Positions 35,247 through 46,479 of a DNA stretch of 64,000 nucleotides are shown piece after piece. The notes beneath the pieces were generated by a model. The model had not been told where the DNA came from, did not search any database, and saw only the letters and a list, made by a program, of their open reading frames with translations. Origin of the DNA: Rhodanobacter sp. T12-5. Lineage in GTDB: Bacteria; Pseudomonadota; Gammaproteobacteria; Xanthomonadales; Rhodanobacteraceae. Each line of letters opens with the position of its first letter. The stretch's first letter is position 1. The translations under genes and the position numbers were made by a program. The stretch is from positions 173,017 through 237,016 of the forward strand of contig NZ_NPKN01000008.1 of NCBI RefSeq assembly GCF_008329435.1. Direction: 5' to 3'.

Positions 35247-36650
35247 ATGCATATCGGCATCGACTTCGGCACCAGCTATTCCGCTGCCGCGGCCATCATC
35301 GACGGCGAACTGACCCTGGTACGCTTCGGCGACGCCGAGCAGTTCCGCACGGCGGTGTTTTTCCCCGAACGGGTACCGGACCCCGCCGACTTCGCGCTGA
35401 CTCCTGCGCTGGAAGCGCAACTGGAGGCCCAGCTGCGCCTGGCCCGCACCCGGCAACGCCAGCAGGCCGCGGCCGCCATGGCGCGCGGCCAGGCACCGTC
35501 GCCGCATGGCGACGACGAGCTGCGCCGCGAAGCGTTGCGCGCGGTGCGGCGGCAATGGATGGAGGAGCAAACGCGCAGCGCCAGCGCCTCGATAGCCAGC
35601 CTGCAGCATGCGCTGTTCGGCGAGCAGGCGGTCGAGGGTTACCTGGACAGCGGCGGCGGCCATCTGATCGAGTCGCCCAAGTCGATGTTCGGCTACCGGC
35701 TCGACCCGCAAGTGCGCAAGGTGATCGTGCATATCGCCACGCACATCCTCGAACACATCCGCCTTGCCGCCAGCCGCCAGTTCGGCGTGGCGGTGCGCGG
35801 CGCGGTGATCGGGCGGCCGGTGGAGTTTCGCAGTTCGATGGGTGCGCAGGGTTCGCTGCAGGCGATCGGGATCCTGCGCGAGGCCGCCGCCGCGGCCGGC
35901 TTCGACCAGGTGACGTTCCTGGAAGAACCCGCCGCTGCCGCGATGCACTACCACCGCAGCCTGCAGCAGCGTCAGTACGCGCTGGTGGTGGACATCGGCG
36001 GCGGCACCACCGACGTGGCCCATGCCCGGCTCGGCGGTGGCCAGGCGCCCCGCATCGCGCGCAGCTGGGGCCTGCCCAGTGGCGGCACCGACCTCGACGT
36101 GAGCGTGAGCCTGCACAGCTTCATGCCGCAACTGGGCAAGGACCGCATCAGCATGCCCGCGCACCGCTACGTGGACGCCGCCAGCGTGCACAACCTGCCC
36201 CGGCAGCGCGAGTTCCACCAGCAGGATTACCGCCTCGTCGACGAGCCCTACGGCTCGCGCCTGCGCGCCCTGCAGGAGCCGGGCTCCACCACCCGGCTGA
36301 ACCAGGCAGCCGAGCGCAGCAAGATCGTCCTGAGCGTGTCGCCGCGGCACCGGGTTGCGCTGGACTTCATCGAGCATGAGCTGGCGGTGGACCTGGATGG
36401 CGCGGATTTTCGCGACGCCATCGCAACCTTCCTGGGCCAGCTCGAGCGCACGCTGACCGCCGTGCGCAACGAGCTCGACGAACTCCCCGCCAGCATCTTC
36501 CTCACCGGCGGCACCTCGCGCGCGCCGCAGATCAGCGAACGCGTGCAGGCGTGTTTCCCCGCGACCCCGCTGGTGCGCGGCGACCCCTCGCTGGGCGTGG
36601 TATCCGGCCTGGCCGTGGCCGCGAGCGAGGCCGACCAGCAGACGGCGTGA
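35247..36650 (+). CDS. Hsp70-family protein (YegD-like)
   Basis: 467 aa from MHIGIDFGTSYSAAA. Actin/Hsp70 ATPase motifs: phosphate 1 at the N-terminus, phosphate 2 VVDIGGGTTDVAHA, and adenosine region IFLTGGTSRAPQI. There is no substrate-binding domain, as in the shortened YegD-type homologues. A Gln/Arg/Ala-rich helical insertion lies at about 55-110. No DnaJ/GrpE partner gene is nearby. Confidence 0.88.
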   Translation: MHIGIDFGTSYSAAAAIIDGELTLVRFGDAEQFRTAVFFPERVPDPADFALTPALEAQLEAQLRLARTRQRQQAAAAMARGQAPSPHGDDELRREALRAVRRQWMEEQTRSASASIASLQHALFGEQAVEGYLDSGGGHLIESPKSMFGYRLDPQVRKVIVHIATHILEHIRLAASRQFGVAVRGAVIGRPVEFRSSMGAQGSLQAIGILREAAAAAGFDQVTFLEEPAAAAMHYHRSLQQRQYALVVDIGGGTTDVAHARLGGGQAPRIARSWGLPSGGTDLDVSVSLHSFMPQLGKDRISMPAHRYVDAASVHNLPRQREFHQQDYRLVDEPYGSRLRALQEPGSTTRLNQAAERSKIVLSVSPRHRVALDFIEHELAVDLDGADFRDAIATFLGQLERTLTAVRNELDELPASIFLTGGTSRAPQISERVQACFPATPLVRGDPSLGVVSGLAVAASEADQQTA

Positions 36651-36695
36651 TCAAGGCGCCTCCGTGCGCAGCGGCTGCAGCGCGGAAGATGCCAC

Positions 36696-36899
36696 TCAAG
36701 CGGATTCACTGCCTGCCCGCGAACTCGCGGGAAACGCCCTGCTCCGCGGCCGCCAGCCGGCGCCGCCGGTCCGGCCGGCGCGGCACTCGCGCAGTTGCAG
36801 GAACGGACGCTCGACGAGGTAATGCAGGGCCGCACCCGGCAGCAGCACCGCCGCGGCATGGCTGGCAAAGGCCAGCAGGCCGTGTCTTCGGCAGCGCAC
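36696..36899 (-). pseudogene. acyltransferase-3 C-terminal remnant
   Basis: A short minus-strand frame reads GLLAFASHAAAVLLPGAALH, then YLVERPFLQLRE. This looks like the last membrane helix and ErPflrl tail of OafA-type acyltransferase family 3 proteins. Everything upstream is missing because the diguanylate cyclase gene ends at 36923. It is best read as a decayed fragment; the similarity is short, so confidence is low. Confidence 0.35.
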
Positions 36900-36922
36900 G
36901 GGCCGCCGCCGGGGATGCGGCG

Positions 36923-38683
<1,761 letters not shown>

Positions 38684-38770
38684 GCGGAAAACTCTCCATG
38701 AGCGGGGCGGGCGTGATCGCGCCATGCTGGCCCAGCATACTGCCAGCGGCGCGGCTCACCGTCAGTGCGA

Positions 38771-39889
38771 TCAGCCGGCCAGGGCCAGCGCGACCCCGGC
38801 CACCGTGCTGCGCGCCGTGCGGGTAACCCCCACCAGGGTGGCCGAGGCCGCACCGGTCCAGTCGCCGTAACCGACCAGCCACAACCGCGGCTGGCGCAGC
38901 GCGCGGGTGCCATCCACCTGCACCCGGCCGTCCGGCTCCAGCACATCCAGCGCGGCCAGGTGGGCCAGCGCCGGGCGAAAGCCGGTGCACCAGATCACCG
39001 CGTCGATGGTCTCCTCGCGACCGTCCGGCCACACCACGCCGGTGCGGGTGAAGCGGGTGAACGGGCGCTGCGCATGCAGCACGCCGCGGCTCCGCGCCTC
39101 GCGCACCGGTGCCACCATCACGATGTCGCCCAGCCCGCCCACCGGCGCGTCGATCACGCGGCCTTCCTGCTGCGCCTTCCAGCGCTCGGTGGCGCGGGCA
39201 AACAGCACGCGCCCGTCCACTTCGTCAGGCAGGAACGTCGGCGGCTGTGGCGTCACCCAGCTGGCGTTCGCCAGCCGCGACACCTCGGCCAGGATCTGCG
39301 CGCCGGAATTGCCGCCACCGACCACCAGCACCCGCCGCCCGGCGAACCGCGTCGGCTCGGTGTAGTGCGCCGAATGCAGCTGCTCGCCCGTGTAGTCCGC
39401 GGCTCCGGGATAGACCGGCACCCAGGGGTTGCGCCACGTGCCGGTCGCGCTGACCACCGCCCGCGCGCGCCAGCTTTGTGCGCCCGCGCGTACCGACAGG
39501 GTGTCGGCGCCGGCCTCGACGGTGTCCACCCACAGCGGCCTCAGCACGGGCAGCTGATAGTGCTGCTCGTAGTCGGCCAGATAGGCCAGTACCTCGTCGC
39601 GGCCGGGATAGACCTCCGCCACCGGCGGCATCGGCCGTCCGGCGATCGAACTCCAGTTGGCCGGCGAAAACAGCCGCAGCGATCGCCAGCCATGCCGCCA
39701 GGCGCCACCCGGGCCCGCCTCGGCATCGAGCAGGACGAACGACAACCCGGTGCGGCGCAGAAAATACGCGGTGGCCAGCGCGGCCTGGCCGCCGCCGATC
39801 ACCACCACGTCCACCGTGGTTCCGGCGCTCACCGCGGACCTGGCCGCTGCGGGCGCGGTCGCCGCCGGCGCGGCGGCGTCACTCCCCAT
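38771..39889 (-). CDS. flavin-dependent monooxygenase (ArsO/CzcO-like)
   Basis: 372 aa. FAD site [20 protein letters not shown] at about 28-47, NADPH site [18 protein letters not shown] in the middle, and the conserved [12 protein letters not shown] near the end. It is similar to flavin monooxygenases annotated ArsO, but no arsenic genes lie nearby, so substrate is open. The ATG overlaps the stop of the upstream 73-aa gene (TGATG). Confidence 0.85.
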   Translation of the reverse strand: MGSDAAAPAATAPAAARSAVSAGTTVDVVVIGGGQAALATAYFLRRTGLSFVLLDAEAGPGGAWRHGWRSLRLFSPANWSSIAGRPMPPVAEVYPGRDEVLAYLADYEQHYQLPVLRPLWVDTVEAGADTLSVRAGAQSWRARAVVSATGTWRNPWVPVYPGAADYTGEQLHSAHYTEPTRFAGRRVLVVGGGNSGAQILAEVSRLANASWVTPQPPTFLPDEVDGRVLFARATERWKAQQEGRVIDAPVGGLGDIVMVAPVREARSRGVLHAQRPFTRFTRTGVVWPDGREETIDAVIWCTGFRPALAHLAALDVLEPDGRVQVDGTRALRQPRLWLVGYGDWTGAASATLVGVTRTARSTVAGVALALAG

Positions 39890-40110
39890 CAATGCGCGTC
39901 CGTCCAGGTCGACTCGATGTCGGCCCTGATCGCCGCGTCGAGCTCCGCGGCGGGTGCATCGGGCAGGTTGTGCACGCAGCCGTGACGCATGCCGGCGTAA
40001 TCGCCCTTGTGGCGGAAGGTCGCCGTCCAGTGCACGCGCCCGGCGCTGGGCGGTTGATAGTCCGCTTCGTAGGTGAACCCGTTGCCGGTGGTGCCGCAGA
40101 CATTGCCCAT
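39889..40110 (-). CDS. small 73-aa protein (paralogue A)
   Basis: 73 aa, start [21 protein letters not shown] paralogue of the same length lies at 41699-41920; they share GFTYE-DY, SAGR-WTATFR, YAGMRHG and the end DIESTWTDA. Probably a small beta-rich cytoplasmic protein. It is coupled by a 1-base overlap to the flavin monooxygenase gene. Function unknown. Confidence 0.75.
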   Translation of the reverse strand: MGNVCGTTGNGFTYEADYQPPSAGRVHWTATFRHKGDYAGMRHGCVHNLPDAPAAELDAAIRADIESTWTDAH

Positions 40111-40302
40111 GGTGGAAACCTCGTGGCGTGATGACCCGGCCAGCATAGGCGCTTGGTTGGCGGATGCGCGTCGACCGTGGCCGGCGGTGGCGCCCTGCAT
40201 GGCGCTCTCCATGGCAGGCCGAACGGACGTAGGGTCGGTGTCGGCGGCGGCGTTTTGGCCGCGGATCGGCGGCCGGCCGATGGCATCGACGGAGGACTGC
40301 AC

Positions 40303-40821
40303 ATGACGCAGGCGACAGGCATGGCGTTGGTTGAGGTATCCGCGCAGCTGCGCGCACTGACGCAGTTTGACGAGTACGGCCACTGGGACATCAACCTGGC
40401 CGTGGTCGGCGCCACCATGCTGGCGGTGGCGGCCTGCGTGCTGCTGCATTACGAAGGCCTTAACCTGCTCTCGCGCGGCCTCGCGCACATGGGCGGAAAA
40501 CGGCGGCGGCGGGTGCTGGCCGGCATCTTCGGCGTCCTGGCCGTGCATGTGCTGGAGATCTGGATTTTCGGCATGGTGCTGTTCGGCCTGCTGTGGGCGG
40601 ACGGACGTTTCGGCACCCTGCACGGCATTGCGACAGGCTCGTTTTTCGACCACGTGTATTTCTCCGCGGTGACCTATTCCACGGTCGGCTTCGGCGACGT
40701 GATTCCGGCCGGGCCGATCCGTTTCCTGGTCGGCACCGAGGCGCTGACCGGCTTCGTGCTGATCACCTGGTCGGCCTCGTTCACCTATCTGGAGATGGAA
40801 CGCTACTGGCGGCGCGAGTGA
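40303..40821 (+). CDS. two-TM potassium channel family protein
   Basis: 172 aa, start after GGAGGA. Three to four hydrophobic segments surround the pore loop [15 protein letters not shown], with the K+ selectivity filter TVGFGD at 127-132. There is no cytoplasmic RCK/TrkA domain. It is probably a simple ion channel in the inner membrane. The 3' end overlaps the convergent GNAT gene by 19 bases. Confidence 0.88.
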   Translation: MTQATGMALVEVSAQLRALTQFDEYGHWDINLAVVGATMLAVAACVLLHYEGLNLLSRGLAHMGGKRRRRVLAGIFGVLAVHVLEIWIFGMVLFGLLWADGRFGTLHGIATGSFFDHVYFSAVTYSTVGFGDVIPAGPIRFLVGTEALTGFVLITWSASFTYLEMERYWRRE

Positions 40822-41336
40822 GCGCAGCGGCGGGTCGCGGCGTCGGACGTCGCGGCGACATCGAGCGCCTGCAGCGAAACCGTCTTGCGGCCGCCGTGAA
40901 GTTGCTGCCGGCCGACTTCGTGAAAACCCTGGCTGGCGTGAAAGCGCGCGGATGCCGGATTGGGCGGTTCGATATCGAACTCGCAGGTGATGATCGGCAC
41001 CGCATCGCGCCGGGCCAGCGCGATGGCATCGCGGTAGAGCATGCTGCCGGCGCCGCGCGCGTGGGTGTCGGCCGCCACCACGATGCGATCCACATAAAGG
41101 AAGCACGCGTAGCGCTGCGCAAACCAGCGGTAGTTCGGGCTGTCGTAGTCCGCGCCTTCGCGGAAGGCGAGCAGGAATGCCTCGATCCGCCCCTCGTTTT
41201 CGATCACCCGATGCAGGGCCGCGTGCGCGTGCAGCCGCGCCAGCCGCTTGCCGTCGAGCGGGCTGAGCACGGCGACGAAGGCCTCGTTGAGATCCAGGAT
41301 GGCGGGAAAGTCGGCAGCGCGGGCGTCCCGCAGCAT
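40803..41336 (-). CDS. GNAT-family N-acetyltransferase
   Basis: 177 aa from MLRDARAADFPAILDLNEAF. The CoA-binding motif A is YVDRIVVAADTHARGAGSML and the C-terminal strand/helix FDIEPPNPASARFHASQGFH is typical. The substrate cannot be predicted. The C-terminal tail ([15 protein letters not shown]) is probably non-conserved read-through into the channel gene's antisense. Confidence 0.85.
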   Translation of the reverse strand: MLRDARAADFPAILDLNEAFVAVLSPLDGKRLARLHAHAALHRVIENEGRIEAFLLAFREGADYDSPNYRWFAQRYACFLYVDRIVVAADTHARGAGSMLYRDAIALARRDAVPIITCEFDIEPPNPASARFHASQGFHEVGRQQLHGGRKTVSLQALDVAATSDAATRRCAHSRRQ

Positions 41337-41380
41337 CGAGCGGTCTTCACTGTTCGCCGGCACCACGTCGATGCCGGCCG

Positions 41381-41587
41381 TCACTGATCGCTCGACCGGA
41401 TGAGTGCCAGCCCGGCGGAGGTCAGTTGCAGCGATGCCGCAGCGACCTCGCTGGCGTCCATCTTCAGAATGAGCCCGGCCGCCATCAAACGAGCCGCGCA
41501 CGCATCGTCCAGCAACGTCCCCTGGCCCTGCGCAACCCGGGCCAGGTTCTCGTAGTCTTTCGGGCTGAGTTTCGCCGACGTGGTCAC
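41381..41587 (-). CDS. small helical protein, unrecognised
   Basis: 68 aa from a GTG start, TTSAKLSPKDYENLARVAQG, then LLDDACAARLMAAGLILK. It looks like a small helical or winged-helix protein. It lies 44 bases upstream of the GNAT gene on the same strand. No function assigned. Confidence 0.55.
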   Translation of the reverse strand: MTTSAKLSPKDYENLARVAQGQGTLLDDACAARLMAAGLILKMDASEVAAASLQLTSAGLALIRSSDQ

Positions 41588-41698
41588 GCGTGCGCTCCTG
41601 TTTTGCTGCAACGATGGTGACCGCACCATCCGGACGTCGCAAGATGGCCCAGCCCCGGCCACGCAATCGGCCGGCAGCGGACCGCGCATGCCATGGTT

Positions 41699-41920
41699 TC
41701 AGGTGGCGTCGGTCCAGGTCGATTCGATGTCGACCTTCACAAGGTCATCGAGCGCCGTCATCGACACATCCCGCATGTCATGCAGGCGGCCGTGCCGCAT
41801 GCCGGCGTAGCCGCCATCCCGACGGAATGTCGCTGTCCACAGGATGCGACCCGCGCTGGCTTGCTCGTAATCACCTTCGTAGGTGAATCCGCTCTTCGTC
41901 TTGCCGGAGATCGTGGTCAT
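41699..41920 (-). CDS. small 73-aa protein (paralogue B)
   Basis: 73 aa, start MTTISGKTKSGFTYEGDYEQ. About half its residues match the 73-aa protein at 39889-40110, and the length is identical. The two copies lie 1.6 kb apart on the same strand with a K+ channel, GNAT and a small gene between them. Function unknown. Confidence 0.75.
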   Translation of the reverse strand: MTTISGKTKSGFTYEGDYEQASAGRILWTATFRRDGGYAGMRHGRLHDMRDVSMTALDDLVKVDIESTWTDAT

Positions 41921-42011
41921 GGCTGGAACCTCTTCGCTTGCTTGCGCGACCCATGGTCCTCTGCCGTCGCTGAACGGCCTGCGTTCCAGAACCAGCCATG
42001 AGGGGGTGGAT

Positions 42012-43592
42012 TCACGGACTTGCGCGTGTTCCGGCCCGCGGCGGCAGCGGACTGTCGGGTTTCCATTGCGGGGCGGCATCGGCATCGGCGACCGCCGCCA
42101 CCAGGTGATAGAAGAAACGGTTGAACTTGCGGGCGGCGGGCCAGTTCATCGGTTGGGTCAGATCGTCCTGCGGGCGGTGGTATTGCACGTCGTACCAGTG
42201 GCGGTAGCGTTTTTCCGCGTCGGTGCCGGGCTGATAGCCGAACACGAAACCGGTCGCCGGGATGCCCGCCTGCACGAACGACCAATGATCGGCGCGACGC
42301 AGCAGGTTGCGCTCAGGCTCGGGATCGAGCTGCACGACGATGTCGTCACGCGCCGCCACCTTGCGCACGGTATCGCCGAGCGTGCTGTCGTCCAGCGCAT
42401 GCACGGTCAGTCGCGTGAGCGGGAAGATCGGACGCACCTGGTCGAGGTTGATGTTGGCGGCGATCGCGCGCCTGGGCACCGTGGGATGGGCCACGAAGTA
42501 GCGGCTGCCGAGCAGCCCCTTCTCCTCGCCGGTGAACGCCGCGAACAGCACCGGGCGACGATAGCCTTTGCCATGCCGACGCGTGGCCAGCCGCTCCAGC
42601 AGCGCGACATAGGCCGCGTCGTCGAGCGTGCCGTTGTAGAGGTCGTCGCCATCCACCGGCTCGCCGTGGCCATAGCCGTCCAGATGTGCCGACAACACCA
42701 GGTACTGGTCGCGCAGCTTCGGATCGGTACCCGGCAGCACGCCCAGCACATTGGCCGAGGTCACCACCCGCTGCTCCAGATGAAGCTGCGCTTCAAAACG
42801 CCCGGGCAGATCGAAGCGCGGCAGCGGCTTGCCGGCGCTGCCCAGCGCCAGAATCTGTTTCGCATCCTGCCCGGTGCCCGCGATCACTGCGGCGAGCGCC
42901 TGCGGGTTGAGGGTGGCCACCAGCATCCGACCGGCCGCAGACGTCGGTGCATCGACCGGCGTCATCGTTCGGGCATAGGCCGCCGGCCAGCGCGTCGGCT
43001 CCAGGGTGAACCCCGGATCGGCCAGCGTGATCAAGCCCAGTCCACCGGCCGCCTCGACCGCCCCGGACCGCTGCGCACTCGTGGTCAAACCGGCGCGGCG
43101 CCAGCCGTAACAGAGCACCACCTTGCCGCGCACGTCGCCGAGCGCATCGGCCGCGCAATAACCCGCGAAGACCATCGGCGCATCCAGCCGCGTCGGCATC
43201 CCCGCCGAGGGGCGCAGCGTGATGTCGTAAAGCAGGCGCAATGGCGTCTTGCCGACGGCGATGCGCGAACCTTTTGGGGTCACCCGCAGGTCATTGAGCC
43301 GGAACCGCTGGAACCAGGAGCCGTCGTCACCTGCCGGGCGCAAACCCGCTTCGGCAAAACGTTTCGCCACCAACGCCGCCGCGCGGTCATGGCCCGGCGA
43401 ACCGGTATCGCGCCCCTCCATCGCATCGTCCGACAACGCCTGCGTCGCCTGCCACCAGGCGCGCGTGTCGGGATCGCTGATCTCATGCAGCCGCGAGGTC
43501 GGCGAATGCGCCCCCGCCAACGTCATTGCGGGCCATGCAGTCGCCAGCGACAGCATGAAGAAGGTAGCCGTCTTGAGGGTTGCCGTTTTCAA
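42012..43592 (-). CDS. secreted M28-family metallopeptidase
   Basis: 526 aa, using a TTG start at 43592 chosen because GGAGG lies 5 bases upstream and the result is a good signal peptide (KTATLKTATFFMLSLATAWP, then AMTLAGA). A PA-like insert covers about 110-260. The di-zinc M28 ligands follow: LSAHLDGYGHG, NGTLDDAAYV, AAFTGEEKGLLGS, INLDQV and YHRPQDD. Probably a periplasmic or outer-surface aminopeptidase. An in-frame 15-bp duplication (43570-43592) gives the repeated ATLKTATLKTAT. Confidence 0.88.
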   Translation of the reverse strand: MKTATLKTATFFMLSLATAWPAMTLAGAHSPTSRLHEISDPDTRAWWQATQALSDDAMEGRDTGSPGHDRAAALVAKRFAEAGLRPAGDDGSWFQRFRLNDLRVTPKGSRIAVGKTPLRLLYDITLRPSAGMPTRLDAPMVFAGYCAADALGDVRGKVVLCYGWRRAGLTTSAQRSGAVEAAGGLGLITLADPGFTLEPTRWPAAYARTMTPVDAPTSAAGRMLVATLNPQALAAVIAGTGQDAKQILALGSAGKPLPRFDLPGRFEAQLHLEQRVVTSANVLGVLPGTDPKLRDQYLVLSAHLDGYGHGEPVDGDDLYNGTLDDAAYVALLERLATRRHGKGYRRPVLFAAFTGEEKGLLGSRYFVAHPTVPRRAIAANINLDQVRPIFPLTRLTVHALDDSTLGDTVRKVAARDDIVVQLDPEPERNLLRRADHWSFVQAGIPATGFVFGYQPGTDAEKRYRHWYDVQYHRPQDDLTQPMNWPAARKFNRFFYHLVAAVADADAAPQWKPDSPLPPRAGTRASP

Positions 43593-43870
43593 GGTTGCCT
43601 CCGCAAGCAGGAATCCGCGCGACAGGCGCGAGTACAAGGCCCTCGTCTTCACGCTGGCCACATCCCTCGATGCTATAGCACTCGCGGCCGCTTGCGCAGG
43701 CCGGCTTTGGCGTCGGCCCGGAACGGCAGCGCGGCAACGAACCGCCTGGCAATGTCAGCCAGCTTCACCGGCTTCGAAGTGATCGGTGCGGCCACGCGGC
43801 CAGGCGATTCAAACGGACGCCAGGCTTGGCTTTCGCCGGGCCTGGCGTCGTCGGTCGGGAACGAACCGGA

Positions 43871-45217
43871 TCAATGCAGCTCTTCGAGCACCTGGTCACG
43901 TTCGATCTTGTAGACCTTTGCCGGCGGCTTGCTCGACTTCATCAGCTTGAGCCGGAAGTTGCGCGCCTGCTCGCAGGCGTTGCCACCCTCGGCGAATACG
44001 CCACCCTGGTTGCATTTCCAGTCATAGAAGTCGGCGATGCCGGCCGCCAGTTGCAGGCTGAAATCGGTGCTCTTTGCCGCCGCGTCGAACGGCGTACCGG
44101 CCATCTCGTTCTGGAACCAGCGCATCCACTCCTTCGAACCCACCGGCGGTACCTTGTCCGGTGCCTGGAAAGTCGGGTTCATCGGCGACAACTGCGGGCT
44201 TTCGGCCGTCATGTGGCAGCTCATGCAGGCACTGACCGGGTTGTCCACCGGGCCGTCCAGACGGCCATTCCAGCCCAGATGGGTAGGCGGCAATTCGGGC
44301 TTGGCGTTGATCGCGGTTTCCTTGAGATCCGGGTTGATCTTCGTCACCGTCGGCTGCTTGTTGGTATAGCTGTCGCCGGTGTCCTCCGGGTCGTTGCCCC
44401 ACATCACGCCGACCGGCACCAGGTTGTCCCAGCCGGGCTTGCCGGTGACCGCGCCGTTGTACTGGAACGTGCCGAAGATCCATCCGGTGCCGGGGATGCG
44501 CGAGTCGCGCACCGCGAAATCCATCTGGATCAGCGCCACCGGCTTGATCTCGCGATTGGCCGAATCGAAACTGTCGGTGACATACGCCTGCCACAGCACC
44601 GGGTTGACCAGGAACGGCACCTGGCTCAGGTCCACGTCGGCAAACAGCGGCTTGCACACCACGGTGCCGTCGTGAAAGCTGTTCGGCTTGGAGGTGAACG
44701 AGGGATCGGGATCCTGCGGGTTCTTCCACACCTGGCCGAAGGTGTAGCCGCCGATGTCGTTGTAGATGCCCACGGCGAAGGTCTGCCCGGTGGTGGTCTG
44801 CGTCGGCGCCAGCTGCTTCGACTGGATCTGCGCTTCCTTGGTCAGGCCGTGAATGCCCTCGCGGCCGAGCGGCCCGTAGTGCTGCCACGGCGCGTGGTAC
44901 CAGTGGCGGACCGTGTTCTTCTGCACGTACCAGTCGTTTTCCACATTGCCTTCGAGGCAGTACTGCTTCACCGCCTCCGCGTACGGACGCCACGCTTCGA
45001 AATCGTTGCTGAGCGGACTGGGCAGCAACTTGAAGAACGCCGGCAGCGGGCCGCTCGGCAACTTCTGCGGGTAATTCTGGCTGAGCTTGAAGATCGGCCC
45101 GGTGTAGCTGGACGGCGGCTGGTAGCCGAAGTCCGGAAACGTGCCGGCGCTGGCCGCGCCGGCACACAATGCCAATGCCACGACGGCACCGGTCAACCTG
45201 CCTCGAACGATGTGCAT
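43871..45217 (-). CDS. exported cytochrome c-like protein, single haem motif
   Basis: 448 aa with a signal peptide (LTGAVVALALCAGAASA). One CxxCH haem-binding motif is present in SACMSCHMTAE near residue 332. The long N-terminal part includes several WY-rich segments but no other haem motif. Similar proteins are hypothetical and periplasmic. The haem ligand set and reaction cannot be told. Confidence 0.72.
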   Translation of the reverse strand: MHIVRGRLTGAVVALALCAGAASAGTFPDFGYQPPSSYTGPIFKLSQNYPQKLPSGPLPAFFKLLPSPLSNDFEAWRPYAEAVKQYCLEGNVENDWYVQKNTVRHWYHAPWQHYGPLGREGIHGLTKEAQIQSKQLAPTQTTTGQTFAVGIYNDIGGYTFGQVWKNPQDPDPSFTSKPNSFHDGTVVCKPLFADVDLSQVPFLVNPVLWQAYVTDSFDSANREIKPVALIQMDFAVRDSRIPGTGWIFGTFQYNGAVTGKPGWDNLVPVGVMWGNDPEDTGDSYTNKQPTVTKINPDLKETAINAKPELPPTHLGWNGRLDGPVDNPVSACMSCHMTAESPQLSPMNPTFQAPDKVPPVGSKEWMRWFQNEMAGTPFDAAAKSTDFSLQLAAGIADFYDWKCNQGGVFAEGGNACEQARNFRLKLMKSSKPPAKVYKIERDQVLEELH

Positions 45218-45745
45218 GATCCAACTCCCCTGTATGAACGTTTCATCCCTCACACGGGCCTTGCGCCCGTGTGCGTCGGTGTCCGGACAGCAACCGGCCC
45301 CGGACCGGCCATCAACCGGCTGCCGGCGACTTCGTCGCCGGGTGCAGGTGGACTGCTTTCGATTTCCCCTTGGACGCATCCCCGACGCGCCGACTGCAAC
45401 CTTCCCGCGAAGCGCATCGGCGCGATGAGATATGCATCACATACATCGGTGTCGACCGCCACGAAGCCTTCGCGGCGCCGGCACATGGCACGGCCGCGGC
45501 ACTCCGCCCCGCAAGGCGATCATGAGGCCGGGATCTTCTCATGTCGGCGTTTGACACGCGACTCCCTGGATCAGCCGATTCCGAAATCAGCGCGGACAGA
45601 TCGGTCGCGCCGACATCCACGCCGAGCTGGCTGAACAAGGAAGACGTGGCGCAGCACCAGTCCGCACGACCTGGCGTGCGACTCGCCGGGACTGTTCACG
45701 CGGCGCAGCGGCTGCTCGAGAACCTCATCGCTGCGCTTGCACGCT
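45218..45745. other. intergenic region without a supported gene
   Basis: 528 bases between the cytochrome-like gene and tpm. Short open frames exist on both strands but none has a ribosome site plus recognisable product. It is AT-richer around 45425-45460. No inverted repeat of note was seen. Confidence 0.4.
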
Positions 45746-46405
45746 TCAGGCTTTTCGCGACAGCCGGTACGCCACTGTCTCCAGCGCGGTCACGCCTTCG
45801 GCGACGAATCCCGGTTGCTGCGCCAGGATGTCGCGGCGCTCCAGCGTCGTGACAGACCAGTTACGACCGTAGAGCTCGCGCACCTCGGCTTCGAGCACCG
45901 CGAATGGCGGGCCCTGCTTTTCGTGCGGCGGGTACTCCAGCGTGATCAGCAGTGCGCTGCAACCGGCGGGAAGATGCGCATGCAGTTCGCGCACGTAGCG
46001 CAGGCGAAGCTCCGGCGGCAAGGCGATCAGCGCGGCGCGGTCGTACACCGCGGCACAACCGGCCAAGGCATCGGCATCGAGGCCGAACACGTCGCCGCAG
46101 ATCAGTTCGATGTCGCCGGCACGATAGTGACGGCCGTAGCGCGATTCGTGCACCTGCGGCGTCAGTCCGTGCTCGTCGAAGAACTGTGCCACCGCCAGCG
46201 GCGACAGTTCCACGCCCAGTACGCGATGACCCTGCGCTGCCAGCCAGGCAAGATCCAGCGACTTGCCGGCCAGCGGCACGAACACCCGGCTGCCGGGTGC
46301 GAGCGCAAGCGCCGGCCAGTGCTTGAGCAACAACGGCGTGGGCCGATTCTGGTGAAAGCCGGTGCGGCCTTCGCGCCAGCGTTGATGCCAGAAGTCGGGA
46401 TCCAT
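45746..46405 (-). CDS. tpm: thiopurine S-methyltransferase
   Basis: 219 aa. MDPDFWHQRWREGRTGFHQN is the classic TPMT N-terminus, and SRVFVPLAGKSLDLAWLAAQ followed by GHRVLGVELSPLAVAQFF is the SAM-binding region. It methylates thiopurines; bacterial forms also methylate selenium and tellurium compounds. Confidence 0.95.
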   Translation of the reverse strand: MDPDFWHQRWREGRTGFHQNRPTPLLLKHWPALALAPGSRVFVPLAGKSLDLAWLAAQGHRVLGVELSPLAVAQFFDEHGLTPQVHESRYGRHYRAGDIELICGDVFGLDADALAGCAAVYDRAALIALPPELRLRYVRELHAHLPAGCSALLITLEYPPHEKQGPPFAVLEAEVRELYGRNWSVTTLERRDILAQQPGFVAEGVTALETVAYRLSRKA

Positions 46406-46479
46406 CGCGTGCCTCCTGCAGTCAGGTCGTGTCGGGCCATGGCGTGATCCTGACGCGGCACCATCGGCCAGGACAATCC

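Noticed and set aside
39889..41920. The two 73-aa proteins as a toxin/antitoxin pair
   Set aside because: They are paralogues of each other and not adjacent, which does not fit a toxin/antitoxin operon.
45312..45852. Short open frames in the 528-bp gap before tpm
   Set aside because: None has a ribosome site with a recognisable or structured product and both strands have competing frames.
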